Below are positions 14,410 to 17,233 of a stretch of 17,233 nucleotides of DNA, in pieces. The notes under the pieces were generated by a model, which was given only the letters and a program-made list of their open reading frames with translations, was not told where the DNA came from and made no database searches. This stretch comes from Sulfurospirillum arcachonense (GTDB taxonomy: Bacteria; Campylobacterota; Campylobacteria; Campylobacterales; Sulfurospirillaceae). How positions within the stretch are numbered: position 1 is the first letter of the stretch; every line of letters starts with the position of its first letter. The stretch covers positions 1 to 17,233 of the forward strand of contig DQTM01000123.1 of the NCBI GenBank assembly GCA_015662785.1. Reading direction: 5' to 3'. The translations under genes were made by a program, and so were the position numbers.

Positions 14410-15799
14410 GATCTAAACCCTCATCACGCTCACCCCTTTTTCTAGCATAAAGAAGTATTGGACTTCCTTCAAGTTCAAATTTCTCTCTTAGTTTGTTCAT
14501 CAAGTAACGCTTATAGCTAAAGTGAAGTGCTTTTGGTCTGTTCATAACAAGAACTATCTTTGGTGGCTTCACATCGTATTGTGTCGAGAAGAAAATTTTT
14601 ACCTCTTTAGTTTTATCTCCAGGAATATGGTGACGTATAGTAGCTTGTTTCATTAGTGCATTTAGCTGTGAAGTAGGGATTCTTTGAGAATAGTTTTTGT
14701 AAACATCTAAAATCATATCTTTTATTCTAAAAACTCTTTTGTTGTTCAGTGCCGAAACGGTGATAACAGGAGCATAAGCTAAAAACTTAAATCTATATCT
14801 AAGCTCTTCTAGTGTTTTTTCATAACTCTCAGCTTTATTGTCCCATTTGTTTAGAACGATGATAGTTGCTAAGTTGTTTTTGTCTGCAAGATTTGCAATA
14901 CGTTCATCAAGTTCTTTAAACTGTTCACTTCCATCAAGAACCAAAAGTGCAATGTCAGCATTTTCCAGCATATCGTTTGTTCGCATTAGAGCAAATTTTT
15001 CTATGCCTTCTATCTTTCCACGGCGTCTTAACCCAGCAGTATCAACGAAGTTAAGTCTTTTGTCTTCATAGTCTATATACTCATCTACAGGATCAATTGT
15101 AGTTCCTGCTATTGAGCTTACTACTGCTCTCTCTTCTCCTACTAGAGCGTTTAGAAGTGAGCTTTTTCCAACATTTACACGACCAACTATAGCAATGTTT
15201 ATCTGATTTGATTCCTCTTCTTGCTCTTCAGGTTCATCTTCACCAATAGCTAAAAGTGAATCTACATCTATATCTTCATTATCTTCTTCTACCACAGTTT
15301 CTTCAGGTTCATTCTCAGGAAGTAATCCACCTATCCAGTCCATAAGTGCAGTTACGCCACGGTTGTGAGAAACAGAAATAGGAAATACTTCTTCAGCTCC
15401 AAATTCATCAAACTCCCAAGCTCTTTCCATCTCTTTGTCATTGTCTATCTTGTTGATGACAAGTGCCATTGGTTTTTTGTGTTTTTGAAGTGAATAAAAT
15501 ATCTTTTTTTCTTCAACACTTGGAAGCATTTTACCATCAACCATCATGACGATGATATCAGCCTTGTCTGCAGCATTCATTGATTTGACTCTTACATTTT
15601 CAAAAATTTCATTTGAATCATCAAGTCCACCAGTATCAAGTATGATGCATGGTTTTTCAGTTATCATGACTTCGTAGTCACGAACATCACGAGTAGTCCC
15701 ACTAAAATCAGAAGTTATTGCTATACGTTTTTTTGCTATACGGTTAAAAAGAGAGCTTTTCCCAACATTTGGTAAGCCTATAATTGCTATGGTTTTCAT
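14402..15799 (-). CDS. der: Ribosome-assembly GTPase Der (EngA)
   Basis: Der is an essential GTPase with two G domains that acts in 50S subunit maturation. With the start at 15799 the protein has 465 residues and begins MKTIAIIGLPNVGKSS, the normal family start. The first G domain has GLPNVGKSS (8-16), DTGG (55-58) and NKID (116-119). The second has GRVNVGKSS (206-214), DTAG (253-256) and NKWD (317-320). A very acidic linker (about 163-198) joins them, and a C-terminal KH-like domain follows from about 380. An ATG at 15817 in frame would add six residues (MQRKIN), but I see no ribosome binding site for it; an AAAGAAA stretch lies before 15799. The gene heads the der-aroK transcript. Confidence 0.95.
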   Translation of the reverse strand: MKTIAIIGLPNVGKSSLFNRIAKKRIAITSDFSGTTRDVRDYEVMITEKPCIILDTGGLDDSNEIFENVRVKSMNAADKADIIVMMVDGKMLPSVEEKKIFYSLQKHKKPMALVINKIDNDKEMERAWEFDEFGAEEVFPISVSHNRGVTALMDWIGGLLPENEPEETVVEEDNEDIDVDSLLAIGEDEPEEQEEESNQINIAIVGRVNVGKSSLLNALVGEERAVVSSIAGTTIDPVDEYIDYEDKRLNFVDTAGLRRRGKIEGIEKFALMRTNDMLENADIALLVLDGSEQFKELDERIANLADKNNLATIIVLNKWDNKAESYEKTLEELRYRFKFLAYAPVITVSALNNKRVFRIKDMILDVYKNYSQRIPTSQLNALMKQATIRHHIPGDKTKEVKIFFSTQYDVKPPKIVLVMNRPKALHFSYKRYLMNKLREKFELEGSPILLYARKRGERDEGLDLE

Positions 15800-15832
15800 G
15801 TTTATTTTTCTTTGCATTGTAATTTTGTATTT

Positions 15833-15841
15833 ATTTTAACA
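15833..15841 (-). promoter_or_regulatory. Probable extended -10 promoter of der-aroK
   Basis: On the - strand the bases read TGTTAAAAT, identical to the element before cheY. Transcription would start near 15826, some 27 bases before the chosen der start. Confidence 0.45.
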
Positions 15842-16043
15842 TTTATTTGCTGTGACTTTAATGAGAGATAATTTATCAAAAATTTTGACGAAAAAAGAAT
15901 TGTTTTAAAAACGAAAATTATACTGTTTTTTAATTTATGCTTCACATCAGATGTAATAAAATTTTATTTTCTATACTAAGAGTAAAAAGCGTTTTTATGG
16001 GCTCTTAATAGGGAATAATTTTGAAACTTTTTAAGGAATCGTA
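15842..16043 (+). promoter_or_regulatory. Divergent intergenic region with a possible promoter for the chemotaxis pseudogene
   Basis: This AT-rich region separates der from the chemotaxis receptor remnant. TATACT at 15973-15978 is a plausible -10, and AAGGAA at 16033-16038 is a ribosome binding site before the ATG at 16044. I see no ORF, tRNA, or convincing sigma-54 or sigma-28 element in it. Confidence 0.3.
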
Positions 16044-17207
16044 ATGAATTTAGGATTTAGAAACAAAATTTATTTAGCAGTTAGTTTTATACTTGTAATC
16101 AGTCTGCTTTCAAGCAATATTTTCAGTTATTAATCATCAAAAGAGATAATTAAAAAAGAGATAAATATCATTCTAAAAACTTAGCAACATCAAATGCCCA
16201 AGAGGTGAATAACTTTTTATCTTTTAAGCATGATGTTTTTATAAATCTTACAAAAGATTTAAAAAATCCTGAGTTTCAATCAGATAGTAAACTTATAGTA
16301 AAATTTAGAGATATTCAAAAGATAATGAAGGCTACGGATACTTTTATAGGTTTTGATGAAGATGGTAGATTTGTGAGTAGTTTTATGGAGTATAAAGAGA
16401 TGCCAAAAAGCTATGACATCAAACAACAAGAGTTCAATCATAGCTATAACTAGTCAAAATGGAAAAGATTTATTACATAATTTAAATAATTCATTAGAAG
16501 ATGCAAAAAAAGCAGGAGAAAACTTGAAAACTTCTAATAACGTTCTTTTAGAAGTAAAAGAGGACATAGAGGCTCTACATGTAAAACTTAATAATACAGC
16601 AATGAAAGATGTAGAGTTGGCGGAAAAATTAAATCGAACAAGCCAAAATACTGGAGAAGTTCAAGAAGTGTTGATGATTGTTGGCGATATAGCAGATCAA
16701 ACAAATCTTTTAGCACTGAATGCCGCAATAGAAGCAGCACGTGCAGGAGATCATGGACGAGGTTTTGCAGTAGTTGCTGATGAGGTAAGAAAGCTTGCAG
16801 AAAAAACTCAAAAATCTTTAGTTGAAATAAACTCAACAATAAACGTAGTCGTCCAATCAGTTCAAGAAGTAAGCGGTGATATGGACAACTCTTCAAAAGA
16901 TATTTTAGAGATATCAAAAAATGGAGAAGAGTTAAATAAAAAAGTTGAATCGACTGTAAATAGGATGCAAGAAACAACCAAAATAACGCAAAGTACTATA
17001 AATGACTATATCAAAACAGCTGATTCATTAAGTGGTATTGTCAAAGAGTTAGGAAACGTCGACAGTTTATCAAGTGCAAATGCAAGAAGCATAGAAGAAC
17101 TAGCTAGTGCAAGTGAACATTTAAACAAACAAACAGATGAATTGAACCCAAATTATGCAATAAAGATTTCTAAAGATTACCTATGCTTGTGCTTAAGGGG
17201 TGTTTAG
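16044..17207 (+). pseudogene. Decayed methyl-accepting chemotaxis protein gene
   Basis: The remnants of a transmembrane chemoreceptor are in order but in different frames. ATG 16044 opens an N-terminal membrane helix (IYLAVSFILVISLLSSNIFS) that meets TAA at 16131-16133. A frame change of one base near 16161-16168 leads to a sensor-domain fragment open through 16453 (LATSNAQEVNNF, then TFIGFDEDGRF), typical of a Cache domain start. Near 16440 the sensor stops and, in another frame, a cytoplasmic signalling domain begins with no second membrane helix or HAMP domain between. The signalling tip is well preserved (DIADQTNLLALNAAIEAARA, then GRGFAVVADEVRKLAE). After TDELN at about 17147 the expected receptor C-terminus is replaced by unrelated residues and a stop at 17205-17207. 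At least four lesions make a working receptor very unlikely. The soluble signalling fragment (from ATG 16413) could still be translated. Confidence 0.85.
16576..16583. repeat. TACATGTA octamer, copy 8 (in chemoreceptor remnant)
   Basis: The copy is read as Leu-His-Val-Lys in the signalling-domain frame, as in the pflB copy. Confidence 0.6.
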
Positions 17208-17233
17208 TAAAAATTTTAAGCCACCTTATTGGT
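17148..17233. other. Sequence of unknown origin replacing the chemoreceptor C-terminus
   Basis: From about 17148 the sequence no longer resembles a chemoreceptor end. On the - strand a frame is open from 17232 to a stop at 17172-17170 (about 20 residues, containing RWLKIFTKHPL). It could be the last residues of a gene that enters from beyond the window, for example a transposase, but this is too short to identify. The run CCCAAATTATGCAATAAAG near 17148 might be a mobile-element end; this is speculative. Confidence 0.25.

Noticed and set aside
14888..15600. Internal duplication in der (two similar G domains)
   Set aside because: Two tandem G domains are the normal architecture of Der/EngA, not a local duplication event.
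15842..16043. Small RNA, tRNA or sigma-54 promoter in the der-chemoreceptor gap
   Set aside because: No cloverleaf, no GG-N10-GC spacing with the sigma-54 consensus, and no stable GC-containing hairpin with a T run were found by eye.
16588..16977. A leucine-rich 129-codon open frame on the - strand in the chemoreceptor remnant
   Set aside because: The leucine richness comes from reverse-reading of Glu/Lys/Asn-rich coiled-coil codons; the + strand carries the unmistakable chemoreceptor tip.

Overview
This is an AT-rich chromosomal window that reads as a free-living member of the Campylobacterota (Epsilonproteobacteria), most like Sulfurimonas or a near relative. The evidence is gene content and order. 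The block cheY-prmA-ftsH-psd-like-pssA and the block der-aroK-trpS-serS-pflB both match gene orders I recall from Campylobacter jejuni (around Cj1118c-Cj1114c and Cj0386-Cj0390). Many protein starts and motifs are also typical of that phylum. The genus assignment is inference.

Left part, + strand (1-7045). The 3' end of an unidentified gene comes first. It is followed by a PDC/Cache-type sensor protein with four membrane helices whose end overlaps hisH. hisH and hisA (histidine biosynthesis) are nearly contiguous. After a short gap with a likely promoter come cheY (chemotaxis response regulator), prmA (ribosomal protein L11 methyltransferase), ftsH (membrane AAA+ protease), a phosphatidylserine-decarboxylase-like membrane protein and pssA (phosphatidylserine synthase), with short gaps or overlaps. 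The decarboxylase-like protein seems to lack both the pyruvoyl-forming serine and the histidine of the family, so it looks like a pseudoenzyme.

Middle (7046-8748). A well-formed promoter drives leuA. Before leuA lies a 26-codon leader ORF with its own strong ribosome binding site and a run of six leucine codons, all CTC or CTT. This is a probable leucine attenuator (leuL-like). The leucine-codon tract is perfectly complementary over 10 bases to the leader's own ribosome binding site.

Right part, - strand (8754-15799). Read from right to left: der (ribosome-assembly GTPase), aroK (shikimate kinase), a rhodanese gene whose exported N-terminus is broken by a stop codon and a frameshift, then trpS, serS and pflB (flagellar motor scaffold protein). 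leuA and pflB converge with 5 bases between them.

Right end, + strand (16044-17233). A methyl-accepting chemotaxis protein gene is clearly decayed: an early stop, a frameshift, an internal deletion removing the second membrane helix and HAMP region, and a C-terminus replaced by unrelated sequence that may be the edge of a mobile element.

The octamer TACATGTA occurs eight times in the window, far more than its base composition predicts. It falls in different reading frames and in non-coding DNA, and may be a highly iterated palindrome of this genome. I saw no tRNA, rRNA or CRISPR array.
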